From assembly GCA_947626915.1 (NCBI GenBank), contig CANQUA010000015.1:1-47539 (forward strand): DNA of 47,539 bases. The letters run 5' to 3'. Below, in pieces: positions 32,272 to 41,537 of this stretch; the stretch's first letter is position 1; each line of letters opens with the position of its first letter. A model generated the notes under the pieces. The model did not search any database and was not told the origin of the DNA. It worked only from the letters and a program-made list of their open reading frames with translations. The position numbers were made by a program, and so were the translations under genes. The DNA is from an uncultured Lachnospiraceae bacterium (GTDB lineage: Bacteria; Bacillota; Clostridia; Lachnospirales; Lachnospiraceae).

Positions 32272-32777
32272 TATATTTTGTAAAAAAACTGCCTGATCGT
32301 CACCCGGAAACGCGGGCGGCCGATTGAATGGAAGTATTCCGTGGAACCGAACTAAAGAAATTTTCAACATCATCGGCGGGAATGATACGGTCCGCCTGCC
32401 GCTTTACTTCGAAATTTTGCCGGTGATATGCAGAGAACGAAACGCAGTATTTAAGAAAGTGACTTTCCTATGGAGAAAATTCAGAAATATATGTTGATTG
32501 GAATTATAACAGCGGTCGAAGGATTGTTCTTTTCTGATATTACAGATGATTCTTTCAACGGTATGGAGTATGGATCCGCGTACGTTTGGAGCAGCGGCAT
32601 GTGTCTGTGCGCCGTTATTGCCTGTACGGGGGAGGATTGCAGCAAAACATGCCGGGCCCTGGCAAGCTGTACGGCGATACAAAATCAGAATAATTGGACC
32701 GGCATCCGGCGCGAAATGTATGAATATACCTGGCAGGCCGGACCAGCGGCAGGAACGCTTCCCGAGAAGGAAGTACT
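32272..32777. other. Intergenic region of about 500 bp with no convincing gene
   Basis: Several frames are open, the longest on the plus strand from an ATG at 32470 running into the btuD-like gene, but it lacks a ribosome binding site and resembles no family. A plus-strand stretch around 32340-32500 reads protein-like (for example DTVRLPLYFEILPVICRE) before stops appear, so some decayed coding sequence may remain. A 13-bp palindrome GAAAGTGACTTTC lies at 32455-32467. No RNA gene is recognised. Confidence 0.45.
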
Positions 32778-33554
32778 CTATCCGTTCCACTGCCCCAGCA
32801 TCTGCCGCATCCAGCCGCCCACGTCCATCTGATAGACCGGGTCCAGATGTTCCGGCACGAGAACCTCCGCCGCAGGTCCGCAGGCTACTTCCCGGCCATG
32901 GTTCATCAAAAGAATCTTCGTGCCGTACGCTTTCGCCAGCGACAGATCATGCACCACGGAAATAACCGCCCGCCCCGGCGTCTGAAGCCATTTTCCGATC
33001 AGTTCGAACACCTGCTTCTGGTACACCAGATCCAGATGGTTCGTCGGCTCGTCCAGGAGCAGCAGCTTCGGGTCCTGCGCAAAGACCTGCGCGAGAAACG
33101 TCCTCTGCAGCTCGCCGCCGGAAAGCGTCAGGATCGACTGTCTCCGCTGGGAAATCATGCCGGTAAGCGCCAATGCGTCCTCCACCGCCCGGCTGTCTTC
33201 GCCGCCGCGGCCGGCGCCTTTTCCCGTATTCCGGCGCGCCCCGGCACTATGGGCATAGCGTCCCAGCGCCGCCACTTCCTCCACGGAAAAAGCGTATTCC
33301 ACAAAATGATTCTGCATCAGCACGCCGACACAGCGGGCGCGGTCGGAGGATTTTTTCTTCTTCATCTCCCCGCCCTCAAACATCACGCGTCCGGTGTACG
33401 CCGTTCCCTGGGCGATGGCGTTCAGCGCCGTCGATTTCCCCGCGCCGTTGGGCCCGACGATCATCAGCCACTGCCCTTCTTCCACTGCGAAATTCAGATG
33501 ATCCACGATCGTCAGATCGCCGTAACGCACGGTCAGATCTTCCACATGCAGCAT
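32778..33554 (-). CDS. btuD: Corrinoid ABC importer, ATP-binding protein (BtuD-like)
   Basis: This 258-residue ATPase has Walker A GPNGAGKST, signature LSGGELQRTFLA, Walker B LLLLDEPTNHLD and the H-loop VVHDLSLA, the FecE/BtuD pattern of metal-chelate importers. It energises the permease encoded just upstream. The family alone cannot distinguish iron chelates from cobalamin; the cobalamin riboswitch before the operon decides for corrinoids. The start ATG 33554 follows AAAGGAGG. It lies 185 nt after the permease gene; that gap holds a strong hairpin. Confidence 0.88.
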   Translation of the reverse strand: MLHVEDLTVRYGDLTIVDHLNFAVEEGQWLMIVGPNGAGKSTALNAIAQGTAYTGRVMFEGGEMKKKKSSDRARCVGVLMQNHFVEYAFSVEEVAALGRYAHSAGARRNTGKGAGRGGEDSRAVEDALALTGMISQRRQSILTLSGGELQRTFLAQVFAQDPKLLLLDEPTNHLDLVYQKQVFELIGKWLQTPGRAVISVVHDLSLAKAYGTKILLMNHGREVACGPAAEVLVPEHLDPVYQMDVGGWMRQMLGQWNG

Positions 33555-33656
33555 AACGCCGTTCCTCCTTTCCCTCCTGCCGCTGTCTTCCAATTACAGT
33601 TTTGCCGGCTTTCCTTCCGGACTGCGCCTGTCCCTTCATGCCGGGGAGCAGGGACA

Positions 33657-33674
33657 GCTGCCGTTTTCGGCAGC
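33657..33674. repeat. Intercistronic hairpin between btuC- and btuD-like genes
   Basis: GCTGCCG (33657-33663) and CGGCAGC (33668-33674) form a 7-bp stem with a 4-nt loop (TTTT on the plus strand, AAAA in the leftward mRNA). No T-run follows in the leftward direction, so it more likely affects mRNA stability or processing than termination. Confidence 0.55.
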
Positions 33675-33739
33675 CATCCCCTTCTCATGCAGCCGGCCTC
33701 TTCCGGCGGCGATTCCATCTCACAGCCGCCCGCCGCCTT

Positions 33740-34846
33740 TCACCCATGCTTTCTTGACCGGTAAAAGATCACCACGAACGCCACCGCCCCCACCAGGCTG
33801 GTGACGACGCCAATAGGCAGTTCGATCGGATCCAGCAGGACCCGCGCCGCCAGATCCGCCAGCATCAGAAACACCGCGCCGCCGAACAGCGACGCCGGAA
33901 GCAGCCTGCGGTGATTCGGCCCCACCAGCATCCGCACCATATGAGGCGTTACAAGCCCCACAAATCCGATGCTGCCGCCGATGGACACGCAGACGCCGAT
34001 CAGTCCCGACACCGTGATCAGAATCACCAGCTTCACTTTCCGCACATCGACGCCGATATGGCGGGCATTGTCCTCGCCGATGGCGAAAGCGTTCAGCTCC
34101 CGGGCATGGCGCAGGATTATGCCGCCGCAAACCAGAAGCGCTCCCAGAAGCACCAGCGCGTTCTGATAGCTTGTGCCCTGCAGGCTTCCCATGGTCCAGA
34201 ACGTGATATGCTGAATATGGTCCGCCGCGAACGTTACGATGATATTCATCAGGCTGGACACAAACATGGAAAATATCACGCCGATCAAAATGATCGTGTT
34301 GGTGGCAAGCGAATAATCCAGCCGGTACGCCAGCGCCAGGATCAGTACCAGAGACAGGAACGCAAACAGGATCGCCATGACCATGGTTCCCGCAAACGGC
34401 AGCCCCGGAAAACGAATGCCGAACGCAATGGCCGTCACCGCTCCCAATGCCGCGCCGGAAGACACGCCCAGCGTGGAACCGTCCGCCAGCGGATTCTTCA
34501 GAAGTCCCTGCATGGCCCCGCCCGCCAGCGCCAGCGCCGCGCCGGTCATGGCGACACAGAGTACCCGCGGCAGACGGACCGACAGAATGATCGACGCCTG
34601 CAGCCCTTCCGGACGCGCCGCCTGCCACGCAGACCCCGCCGCGCCGCTGCCGCCCGATACCACGCCGGACAGGACTGTCAAAATCCGGCCTGCCTGGTAC
34701 CGCACGCCTCCCCAGATCACAGACAATGTGTCCGTAAGCGGGATGCCGACGCTTCCCACGCAGACGCAGAGGCAGAACACCGCAAACGCGACCGCGGCAA
34801 AAGCCAAAAATACAATGAAAGAAAACCTGTCTGAACGCGCTTTCAC
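33740..34846 (-). CDS. btuC: Corrinoid ABC importer, FecCD-family permease (BtuC-like)
   Basis: This 368-residue membrane protein has about ten hydrophobic segments, with the conserved LRLPRVLCVAMTGAALALAG-like region (here SVRLPRVLCVAMTGAAL), GVSSGAALGAV, and the cytoplasmic GLVTPHMVRMLVGPNHR that couples to the ATPase. It forms the channel for a chelate across the membrane. It lies 48 nt after the substrate-binding protein gene in the riboswitch-controlled unit. Confidence 0.93.
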   Translation of the reverse strand: MKARSDRFSFIVFLAFAAVAFAVFCLCVCVGSVGIPLTDTLSVIWGGVRYQAGRILTVLSGVVSGGSGAAGSAWQAARPEGLQASIILSVRLPRVLCVAMTGAALALAGGAMQGLLKNPLADGSTLGVSSGAALGAVTAIAFGIRFPGLPFAGTMVMAILFAFLSLVLILALAYRLDYSLATNTIILIGVIFSMFVSSLMNIIVTFAADHIQHITFWTMGSLQGTSYQNALVLLGALLVCGGIILRHARELNAFAIGEDNARHIGVDVRKVKLVILITVSGLIGVCVSIGGSIGFVGLVTPHMVRMLVGPNHRRLLPASLFGGAVFLMLADLAARVLLDPIELPIGVVTSLVGAVAFVVIFYRSRKHG

Positions 34847-34894
34847 AGCCGCTCCTTTCTCCCCGGATCCTCCGCGCGGTTCCGCTCCGCATCA

Positions 34895-35938
34895 CTATTT
34901 TGCGTCTCCGCCGTACACAAAATCAAACAGCATCTGCGCGCCGTCCACCAGCCTGGGCGCCGGACGCGACAGTTCATTGCCCACAAGGTTCAAAATCGCT
35001 TTATTCTTCACCGCCGTCACATTTTCCCAGCCCGCGCGGCTTAAGATCTCCTCCTCAGGCGTGGGGCCCTCGCCATAATATAGGGTAATGGTCAGGATAT
35101 AATCCGGGTTCCGATCCAGCACCTGCTCCTCGGAAATGGCGCTCCATCCCTCCACATCGGCAAAGCAGTTCCTGAGCCCCAGCATATTCGCGACCTCGTC
35201 CATAAAAGTGTGCGCTCCTGCCGTATACAGACCGTACTCCAGCGGCGACACTTCAAAATAAATGCTTTCCGTGCCGTCCCCGGCTGCTTTTTCCTCAAGC
35301 TCCGCAAAAGAGGTCTTCATCCCGTCAATCACTTCCGCCGCGTTTTCGTCCTTGCCCATCAGCTTTCCGATCATTTCAATGGCCGTATAGACGCCCGCAA
35401 TGTCCTGGGCGTCGCTGATCACCACCTGCACGCCGGCGTTCTCCAGCTGGGCCGCCTGCTCTTCGGTCTGCGACATCGCGCTCATGATCAGCAGCTGGGG
35501 TTCCAAAGCCAGAATCTCCTCGATATTGGTTTCGGAGCCGGACTGCACTGCCGGAATATCGAGAACCTCTGCCGGATAATCGCAGTAGGTACCGCGGCCC
35601 ACCAGCGTGTCGCCCGCACCGATGGCAAAAAGGATCTCACAGTCGGAAGCCGTCAGCGCCACAACCCGCGTGGCCGGCTTTTCCAACGTAATTTCCCGGC
35701 CCAGCATATCTGTAACCTTGATAGGGCCGGACGCCTCACTCGCCGCGGATGTCTCCTCAGAAGTTTCCGGCGCTTCCGTCGATGCCTCCGTTGTCTCCAC
35801 CGCGGTCTCTTTTACCGCGGTCTCCGCGGCTGTGGACGCAGCCGCCGTCTGCTGCGTACCCGGCTGACCGCCGCACGCCGCAAGTGCGCACGCCAGTATG
35901 ACAGCGATGCCCGCTGCCAAAAATTTGTTGCGTTTCAT
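34895..35938 (-). CDS. btuF: Corrinoid ABC importer, substrate-binding lipoprotein (BtuF-like)
   Basis: This 347-residue protein begins with a lipoprotein signal (MKRNKFLAAG, lipobox LAAC) and a Ser/Thr/Glu-rich linker of about 50 residues, then the BtuF/FhuD-type binding fold (TDMLGREITLEKPATRVVAL, EEILALEPQLLIMSAM). It sits on the outer face and delivers substrate to the permease. The long upstream extension of the frame overlaps the leader terminator and is rejected; AAAGGAG precedes ATG 35938. The riboswitch upstream implies cobalamin or another corrinoid. Confidence 0.9.
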   Translation of the reverse strand: MKRNKFLAAGIAVILACALAACGGQPGTQQTAAASTAAETAVKETAVETTEASTEAPETSEETSAASEASGPIKVTDMLGREITLEKPATRVVALTASDCEILFAIGAGDTLVGRGTYCDYPAEVLDIPAVQSGSETNIEEILALEPQLLIMSAMSQTEEQAAQLENAGVQVVISDAQDIAGVYTAIEMIGKLMGKDENAAEVIDGMKTSFAELEEKAAGDGTESIYFEVSPLEYGLYTAGAHTFMDEVANMLGLRNCFADVEGWSAISEEQVLDRNPDYILTITLYYGEGPTPEEEILSRAGWENVTAVKNKAILNLVGNELSRPAPRLVDGAQMLFDFVYGGDAK

Positions 35939-36114
35939 TTTGGATTTGCTCCTTTCGATATTTTTGCCAGACAGAAGAAGGAGCATTTGCAGAACCGCTC
36001 TTTGCCTGCCTCCCGGTTTCAGCTGCCGCCCCGCCGCAGTACCGCACGTTCCGGACCGCAGGGCATAAACCGCGGCACAGGACGCTTCCCCGTGCGCCAG
36101 GAAAAGAACGGGCC

Positions 36115-36145
36115 AAAAAAATTGCTCCCCCAGATTGGAGAGCAA
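36115..36145 (-). terminator. Leader terminator of the btuFCD-like operon
   Basis: Read leftward, a 9-bp stem (TTGCTCTCC, 36137-36145, with GGGGAGCAA, 36122-36130, one G-U) is followed by seven T. It lies between the cobalamin riboswitch and btuF and is the likely expression platform: B12-bound aptamer leads to termination. Confidence 0.85.
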
Positions 36146-36203
36146 CAAAAACGCGCAGATTCACACAGACCCGCGCTGTTCCCACCCAACCCCAGAAGTG
36201 TTT

Positions 36204-36380
36204 CATACGCAGACAGGTCTCCCGGCTTGGCTTCCACCTACTGGGGCGCCTTCCCGCCTTGCGGCAGTGACTTGATTGCCCGTTCGTCAGCTTCACGGTT
36301 ACTGGGATAGCCCGACAGTCTCAGTCGTGTTCCCTCGCCGCGGATATCCGCGGCGGCGCCTCCCGGCGCAGAAGCGTATG
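36204..36380 (-). promoter_or_regulatory. Cobalamin riboswitch
   Basis: Read leftward, the closing P1 pairs CATACGC (36374-36380) with GCGTATG (36204-36210). Inside are the B12 box GCCGGGAGACCTGTC (near 36215-36232) and the CACTGCCGC...GGCGGGAAGGC core (near 36247-36272). This combination is characteristic of the AdoCbl aptamer. It controls the downstream importer genes via the terminator at 36115-36145. Confidence 0.93.
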
Positions 36381-36397
36381 CTGTTTGGCTGGATATA

Positions 36398-36426
36398 ACT
36401 ATAACATGACAGGTCGGTTTCGTCAA
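36398..36426 (-). promoter_or_regulatory. Sigma-A promoter of the cobalamin riboswitch operon
   Basis: On the minus strand TTGACG (36421-36426) and TATAGT (36398-36403) are 17 nt apart; the start site near 36391 lies just before the riboswitch P1. Confidence 0.8.
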
Positions 36427-36688
36427 TCGGAATCCAAAAGCTTCGGCGGTTTCTTCTAGGCAGTTTTCTTTGTGTTTTTCTGTATACAGACGCAAAACAG
36501 GGCGGCCGACGATACGAATGTTCCGGCAGCGCCCCGTTCTGAATTTCATGTCATAACAGTTCCGTACATCTGCGCGCATGTTCCCGGCCCCGATTCGGAA
36601 TGTGTCCGGTGCGGCCGCACACTCATTTTCGAAACCGCATCATAATCAAACACAAAACATTCCCCGCGCAGACTTCCGCCCATAAACT
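36427..36688. other. Intergenic region between glyA and the riboswitch promoter
   Basis: No gene is supported; a leftward open frame here runs into the riboswitch and is discounted. A perfect 12-bp palindrome GTGCGGCCGCAC lies at 36609-36620. No clear glyA terminator is visible. Confidence 0.55.
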
Positions 36689-37936
36689 CTATGCGTAGAT
36701 CGGATACTTCTCGCAGATTTTCGTCACCTCAGCCCGGATATAATCGGCTTTCGCCTCAAAATCGGTCGCGGCCAGCCAGATGCACTCGGCCACCTTCGCC
36801 ATATCCGACTCCACCAGTCCGCGGGAAGTCACAGCGGGCGTTCCGATGCGCACGCCGGAGGTCACGAACGGACTTCTCGGATCGCCGGGCACCGCGTTCT
36901 TGTTCAGCGTGATATACACCTGGTCGCAGCGGTTCTGCAGTTCCTTGCCGGAAATGTCCATGCCGCGCAGATCCAGCAGCATCAGATGGTTGTCGGTGCC
37001 GCCGGTCAGGATCCTGAAGCCCTGCTTCTGCAGTTCCTCCGCCAGTGCCTTCGCATTCTTCACGATCTGCTGCTGATAGGCCTTAAATTCCGGCTTCAGC
37101 GCCTCGCCGAAGCACACCGCCTTGGCCGCGATCACATGCTCCAGAGGGCCGCCCTGAGTTCCGGGGAAGATCGCTTTATTGAAATTAAATTTCTCCGCGG
37201 CTTCCTTATTTGCCAGGATCATGCCGCCTCTCGGTCCCCGCAGCGTCTTGTGGGTCGTCGTCGTGACCACGTCCGCGTAGGGAATCGGGCTGGGATGGAC
37301 GCCCGCTGCCACCAGGCCGGCGATATGGGCCATGTCCACCATCAGATACGCCCCAACCTTGTCCGCCACCTGACGGAACCGCTTGAAATCGATCTCGCGC
37401 GCGTACGCGCTGGCGCCCGCCAGGATCATTTTCGGCTTGCATTCCAGAGCAATGCGCTCCATCTCGTCATAGTCCAGGAACCCGTTTTCATCGACGCCGT
37501 AGGACACCATATGGAAATACATCCCGGAAAAATTCACGGGGCTTCCGTGAGACAGATGGCCGCCCTGATCCAGATTCATGCCCATAAACGTGTCGCCCGG
37601 CTTTAACATCGACAGGAACACCGCCATGTTGGCCTGGGCCCCGGAGTGGGGCTGCACGTTGGCGTAATCGCAGCCGAACAGCTTCTTCGCCCGCTCGATG
37701 GCCAGCGTCTCCACCACATCAATATATTCGCAGCCGCCGTAATAGCGCTTGCCGGAATATCCCTCCGCGTATTTATTGGTCAGAACCGTGCCCATGGCCG
37801 CCATCACGGCTTCCGACACGATATTTTCCGACGCGATCAGTTCCAGGTTCCGCCGCTGACGGGCCGCCTCCTGTTTAATGGCCGCTCCGACCTCCGGGTC
37901 CTGCTGTTCGATAAAATCCATTACCTGATTTACCAT
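36689..37936 (-). CDS. glyA: Serine hydroxymethyltransferase
   Basis: This 415-residue PLP enzyme interconverts serine and glycine with tetrahydrofolate. The Schiff-base lysine motif [14 protein letters not shown], the N-terminal [29 protein letters not shown] and the [12 protein letters not shown] cofactor region are intact. Length matches the family. Its promoter is at 37979-38007; no terminator is obvious. Confidence 0.98.
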   Translation of the reverse strand: MVNQVMDFIEQQDPEVGAAIKQEAARQRRNLELIASENIVSEAVMAAMGTVLTNKYAEGYSGKRYYGGCEYIDVVETLAIERAKKLFGCDYANVQPHSGAQANMAVFLSMLKPGDTFMGMNLDQGGHLSHGSPVNFSGMYFHMVSYGVDENGFLDYDEMERIALECKPKMILAGASAYAREIDFKRFRQVADKVGAYLMVDMAHIAGLVAAGVHPSPIPYADVVTTTTHKTLRGPRGGMILANKEAAEKFNFNKAIFPGTQGGPLEHVIAAKAVCFGEALKPEFKAYQQQIVKNAKALAEELQKQGFRILTGGTDNHLMLLDLRGMDISGKELQNRCDQVYITLNKNAVPGDPRSPFVTSGVRIGTPAVTSRGLVESDMAKVAECIWLAATDFEAKADYIRAEVTKICEKYPIYA

Positions 37937-37978
37937 GGTAGTATCCGCCTTTCTGTATGCTTAACTATGGTTTTTCCC

Positions 37979-38007
37979 ATTATATCCAATCCTGTCCGGT
38001 TTTTCAA
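37979..38007 (-). promoter_or_regulatory. glyA: Sigma-A promoter of glyA
   Basis: On the minus strand TTGAAA (38002-38007) and a perfect TATAAT (37979-37984) are 17 nt apart, in the gap after recJ. Confidence 0.85.
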
Positions 38008-38058
38008 CCCCGTGTTTTCGCCCGCCGATCATTTTCCATCCGGGCGGCTCATCCTGCC

Positions 38059-39825
38059 TTAAAAACGGCCTCGCCGCGGCACCGCCGGCTTTCCTGCCGC
38101 GTCCGGGCCTGCCTGGCCGAACTTCCACTCCTTCACCACCGCCTGGATCGTCCGGTTCCCGTTATATTCGTTGATCGTCGGATAATAAATGACGTCCATC
38201 ACGCGGCTGTCTCCCATTTCCTCCATGAACGCGTCGCCGTCCGCAAACACCATGGCGTCTATCGGCCTGCCCGCAGGCGTCACCAGCGAAAGCTTCACCG
38301 CGTTGCGGTTTTTGCCCAGCACCCTGGCGGAGCGGATCCGCAGGCCCTTCTGCGCGAACTGGGGCTTCTCGTTCCCATTGCCGAACGGCTCCAGAAGTTC
38401 CAGTTCGCGGATCAGCGCCTCGGTCACATAGTCCATGGGCATCGGCACATCGATCCACAGCCGCGGCACAAAATCATCTTCCGTCAGGCGGGCCCGCTCG
38501 TTAAGCGCACGCCGCAGCCGTTCCACATCCGCCTCTGACGCCATGGAAAGCCCCGCCGCCATCGGGTGGCCGCCGAATTTTGTAAAGAGTTCTTTTACCT
38601 CGCAGAGGGACGCGAACATATGATACGCCTCGATGGAACGGCCGGAGCCCTTGACGCCGTCCTCGGACCTCGTGATGACGAACGAAGGCTTATTGTACTG
38701 CTCCCGCAGACGTCCGGCGATGATGCCCGCCAGAGACTCATGGCAGTCCGGCAGGTACACTACCAGCACTTTATCGTCCCGGTAATACGCCTCTACCTGC
38801 TCCGACGCCTGCTTCACGCCCTGAATCGTCATATCCTTCCGCTGATCGTTGAGCAGCTTCAGTTCTGACGCCAAAGTGTCCGCCTCCGCCTCATCCCGGC
38901 ACAGCAGCAGCCGCAGGGCCAGCTTAGCGGTCTGCAGCCTGCCGCCGGCGTTCAGGCAGGGGCCGACGACAAAGCCGATATGGTAGGCGGTCAGGTGCGC
39001 AATATCCAGTTCATTTTTCTCCACCAGCTTCCGCAGTCCCACGCTTTTCGTCCCGGGCATCTGCTTCAGCCCTTCCTTCACCAGGATCCGGTTCTCGTCC
39101 TGCAGCCGCATCACGTCGCCTACGGTAGCGATCGCCGCAAATTCCAGCATATCCTCCCATTCCTTCATGGGGATATGGGCCCGTTCGTAAAGGATCTGAA
39201 TCAATTTATAAGCCACCACGGCCCCGCAGATCTCTTTCCACGGATATGCGCAGCCGGACTGCTTCGGGTTCACGATCGCCGCGGCCCACGGCAGGATATC
39301 CTGTCCCTGCTCATCCTGAGGAATGTCGTGATGATCGGTGATGATCACCGTCATGCCGGACTGCCTGGCAAACTCCATCTGAGGCACCGCCGAGATCCCA
39401 TTGTCGCAGGTCAGGACCGTATCGATCCCCTCCGCGGCGGCCGCTTCGATGATCTGCTCATTGATCCCGTAGCCATCCCTGATGCGGTCGGGAATCTCAT
39501 AATCCACCCGCGCCCCCAGCCGCGTCAGCGCCTGATACAGAAGATAGGTGGAGCAGACCCCGTCAATATCATAATCGCCCACGATACGGATCCGTCTGCC
39601 CGCGGCAATTTTCTGAAGCAGCAGATCCGCCGCCTTGTCCGCGTCCTTCAGCAGATGAGGCGAATAAAAATCTCTCCGGGTGCCGTAAAGATACCTGCGC
39701 ACCGCATCATCCCCGCAGACATCCCGGTTCCGGATCACTCTGGCCGTCACCGGATCGATCCCGTACTGTCTGGCTATGCCGTCAAAATCGGCTTTTTTTG
39801 TGTATAGCATCCATTTCGCTGCCAT
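38059..39825 (-). CDS. recJ: Single-stranded-DNA-specific exonuclease RecJ
   Basis: This 588-residue 5'-3' exonuclease has the DHH-family metal motifs IVGDYDIDGVCSTY and IITDHHDIP, a DHHA1 domain with SGRSIEAYHMFASL and the GGHPMAAGLSM motif, and a C-terminal OB-like domain. It acts in recombinational and mismatch repair. In many Firmicutes recJ lies next to apt and relA; here it is about 30 kb away. AGGAG precedes the ATG. It follows the YgjP-like protease gene after 77 nt and may be read through from that run. Confidence 0.95.
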   Translation of the reverse strand: MAAKWMLYTKKADFDGIARQYGIDPVTARVIRNRDVCGDDAVRRYLYGTRRDFYSPHLLKDADKAADLLLQKIAAGRRIRIVGDYDIDGVCSTYLLYQALTRLGARVDYEIPDRIRDGYGINEQIIEAAAAEGIDTVLTCDNGISAVPQMEFARQSGMTVIITDHHDIPQDEQGQDILPWAAAIVNPKQSGCAYPWKEICGAVVAYKLIQILYERAHIPMKEWEDMLEFAAIATVGDVMRLQDENRILVKEGLKQMPGTKSVGLRKLVEKNELDIAHLTAYHIGFVVGPCLNAGGRLQTAKLALRLLLCRDEAEADTLASELKLLNDQRKDMTIQGVKQASEQVEAYYRDDKVLVVYLPDCHESLAGIIAGRLREQYNKPSFVITRSEDGVKGSGRSIEAYHMFASLCEVKELFTKFGGHPMAAGLSMASEADVERLRRALNERARLTEDDFVPRLWIDVPMPMDYVTEALIRELELLEPFGNGNEKPQFAQKGLRIRSARVLGKNRNAVKLSLVTPAGRPIDAMVFADGDAFMEEMGDSRVMDVIYYPTINEYNGNRTIQAVVKEWKFGQAGPDAAGKPAVPRRGRF

Positions 39826-39902
39826 CTGACGCTCCTGCTCTCTTATTTTCTCATTTTTGTGCGGCTGCCGGCGCTGTTCTCCCGCAGCCGCCTGCCATAA
39901 TT

Positions 39903-40571
39903 TTATGATTCCGGCCGCTCTGTCTGTTCATCCCAGTCAGACGGAGCCGTCTGAGGATTCACATACCCTTCATACTCTTTCAGTCTCTTCCTGCACACAG
40001 CATAATCAGGAATCTGCTCCTCCACGATCCTCCAGAACCGGGGCGAATGATTCATCTCCCGGCGGTGGGCCAGCTCATGCACCACCACATAATCCTGCAG
40101 CTCTTCCGGGAGCAGCGCCAGGACCCAGTTAAAGTTCAGATTTCCCTTCGCGCTGCAGCTTCCCCAGCGGGTGGCCTGCTGCCGGATCGCGATCCTGCCG
40201 TAGGTCACGCCCATCCGCGCGGCCCAACGGCCGGCTTTTTCCGTCAGGACCCGCCGCGCTTCCTTCCGGTACTGTCGGATCTCCGCCTCCGTGAACATGG
40301 GCCGCTCTTCCATCCGCTCCCGCGCTCTGGTCAGATGCTCGGATACCCATTCCCGGTGCTCCTCCACAAACGCCCTGACCTGCCGCAGGGGCATCCGAAG
40401 AGGACAGCGCACCTCCACCCGCCCGTCCCGCGTCACCTGAAGGGACACGGTCCTGCGGCCGGAGCGGACGATCTCATATTCGAAGCTTCCGTCTTCCGCT
40501 GCGAAAACAGCCTTTACAGGCATCTTCCCATATTCTTCATGAACCGGCTGCGGCAAATTTCCACGGCTCAC
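39903..40571 (-). CDS. YgjP-like M48-type metallopeptidase
   Basis: This 222-residue protein has the zinc motif VVHELAHRREMNHSPRFW (HExxH plus a downstream His), preceded by RWGSCSAKGNLNFNW, which together define the YgjP/SprT-like family. It is cytoplasmic and its substrates are unknown. The GTG start at 40571 overlaps the stop of the serine hydrolase gene (GTGA), so coupling is likely; an internal ATG at 40523 would give a shorter protein closer to the family domain boundary. Confidence 0.85.
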   Translation of the reverse strand: MSRGNLPQPVHEEYGKMPVKAVFAAEDGSFEYEIVRSGRRTVSLQVTRDGRVEVRCPLRMPLRQVRAFVEEHREWVSEHLTRARERMEERPMFTEAEIRQYRKEARRVLTEKAGRWAARMGVTYGRIAIRQQATRWGSCSAKGNLNFNWVLALLPEELQDYVVVHELAHRREMNHSPRFWRIVEEQIPDYAVCRKRLKEYEGYVNPQTAPSDWDEQTERPES

Positions 40572-41413
40572 AGCACAAACCGCCCCTCCAGCGCCAGGAA
40601 CTGATCCAGCAGCATCCGGCTGATCCGCCCTCCGAAGACGGTCGCCGGATGGCCCGCATAATACATGGCGTCGCTGAAATTTTTATGGAGCATCACCAGC
40701 ACGTAAGGCCCGTACGGCGTGAAAATAATCCCTCCGTCATTCCGGCAGGCGTTCATGCTCCCGCTCTTGGACGCTACGCGGATCATCACATCGTCCGTAT
40801 TGTCGCTGTCCATATAATACTGAGGGAAATCCCTGGTCAGCATACTGTTATAATGCTGTTTTTTCAGAATCTCCACCATCTGGGCATCGGCTTTCGGATT
40901 TAAAAGCTCTCCCCTGGCCAGCCGGGTATAAATGCTGGCATAGTCCCGGGGCGTCGTCGTGCCCAGTTTATCATACTGATCAAAATGGATCGGATTGTGA
41001 AGCACCGTATCCCTGCAGCCCAGCTTCTGAATGCAGGCGTTGATCGTATCGACTCCCAGATAATCGATCATGATGTTAGTAGCAATGTTGTCGCTGACAA
41101 TGATCATCAGCGTCGCCACATCCTTGACCCGCAGCACCGCGCCCGGATCCAGGGCGTTCAGAACGCCGCTGCCGTCCACCACATGCTCTTCCTTATAGGT
41201 AAGCATCTCATCCAGGCCGGCGTGCCCTTTTTCAATCTCATCAAACAGGCAGGCCAGGATATACGTTTTCACCGTGCTGGCTGTCTCAAATTTTTCATCC
41301 GCTCCCATGGAAATGATATTCCCGTGGAAGTCGTCGGCATAAATGCCCACAAACCCATCATAACTTTTCAGTTCCGCCTCGATCCGCTTTTCCAGCGTCA
41401 GTCTCGCGTCCAT
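40568..41413 (-). CDS. Serine hydrolase of class A beta-lactamase fold, no signal peptide (second copy)
   Basis: This 281-residue protein shows the SxxK-SDN-KSG set: ASTVKTYIL (Ser/Lys), IVSDNIATN and ASKSGSMN. There is no signal peptide, so it would act in the cytoplasm, unlike secreted beta-lactamases. The Glu of the omega loop in true class A enzymes is not evident. The start at 41413 follows GGAGG at 8 nt, while the upstream ATG at 41434 lies before that site. It is a paralogue of the protein at 43862-44707, of equal length, and flanks a muropeptide gene set; a peptidase or amidase activity on peptidoglycan fragments is inferred. Confidence 0.85.
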   Translation of the reverse strand: MDARLTLEKRIEAELKSYDGFVGIYADDFHGNIISMGADEKFETASTVKTYILACLFDEIEKGHAGLDEMLTYKEEHVVDGSGVLNALDPGAVLRVKDVATLMIIVSDNIATNIMIDYLGVDTINACIQKLGCRDTVLHNPIHFDQYDKLGTTTPRDYASIYTRLARGELLNPKADAQMVEILKKQHYNSMLTRDFPQYYMDSDNTDDVMIRVASKSGSMNACRNDGGIIFTPYGPYVLVMLHKNFSDAMYYAGHPATVFGGRISRMLLDQFLALEGRFVL

Positions 41414-41537
41414 CTTCCGTACCTCCTTTTCCAATCCAAACGACGGTCTGTCCCATCTGCAGGGCCGTCTGCGTTTTGTGTCCCGCGCTTCCTCTGCGCC
41501 GCCCTTCCCGACAGTCGGTTTCCTTGCCCGGCAGCCG

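Noticed and set aside
32470-32832. Rightward 120-codon frame from ATG 32470
   Set aside because: No ribosome binding site or promoter, runs into the end of the BtuD-like gene on the other strand, and has no family resemblance.
33720-34895. Leftward 391-codon frame overlapping the btuC-like gene
   Set aside because: Its sequence is Arg/Gly-rich out-of-frame translation. The btuC-like frame on the same strand has transmembrane segments and family motifs.
35939-36148. Longer N-terminus for the BtuF-like protein
   Set aside because: The extension runs through the leader terminator; the lipoprotein signal and ribosome binding site fix the start at 35938.
36238-36579. Leftward 113-codon frame before the importer operon
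   Set aside because: It overlaps the promoter and the cobalamin riboswitch, has no ribosome binding site, and resembles no family.
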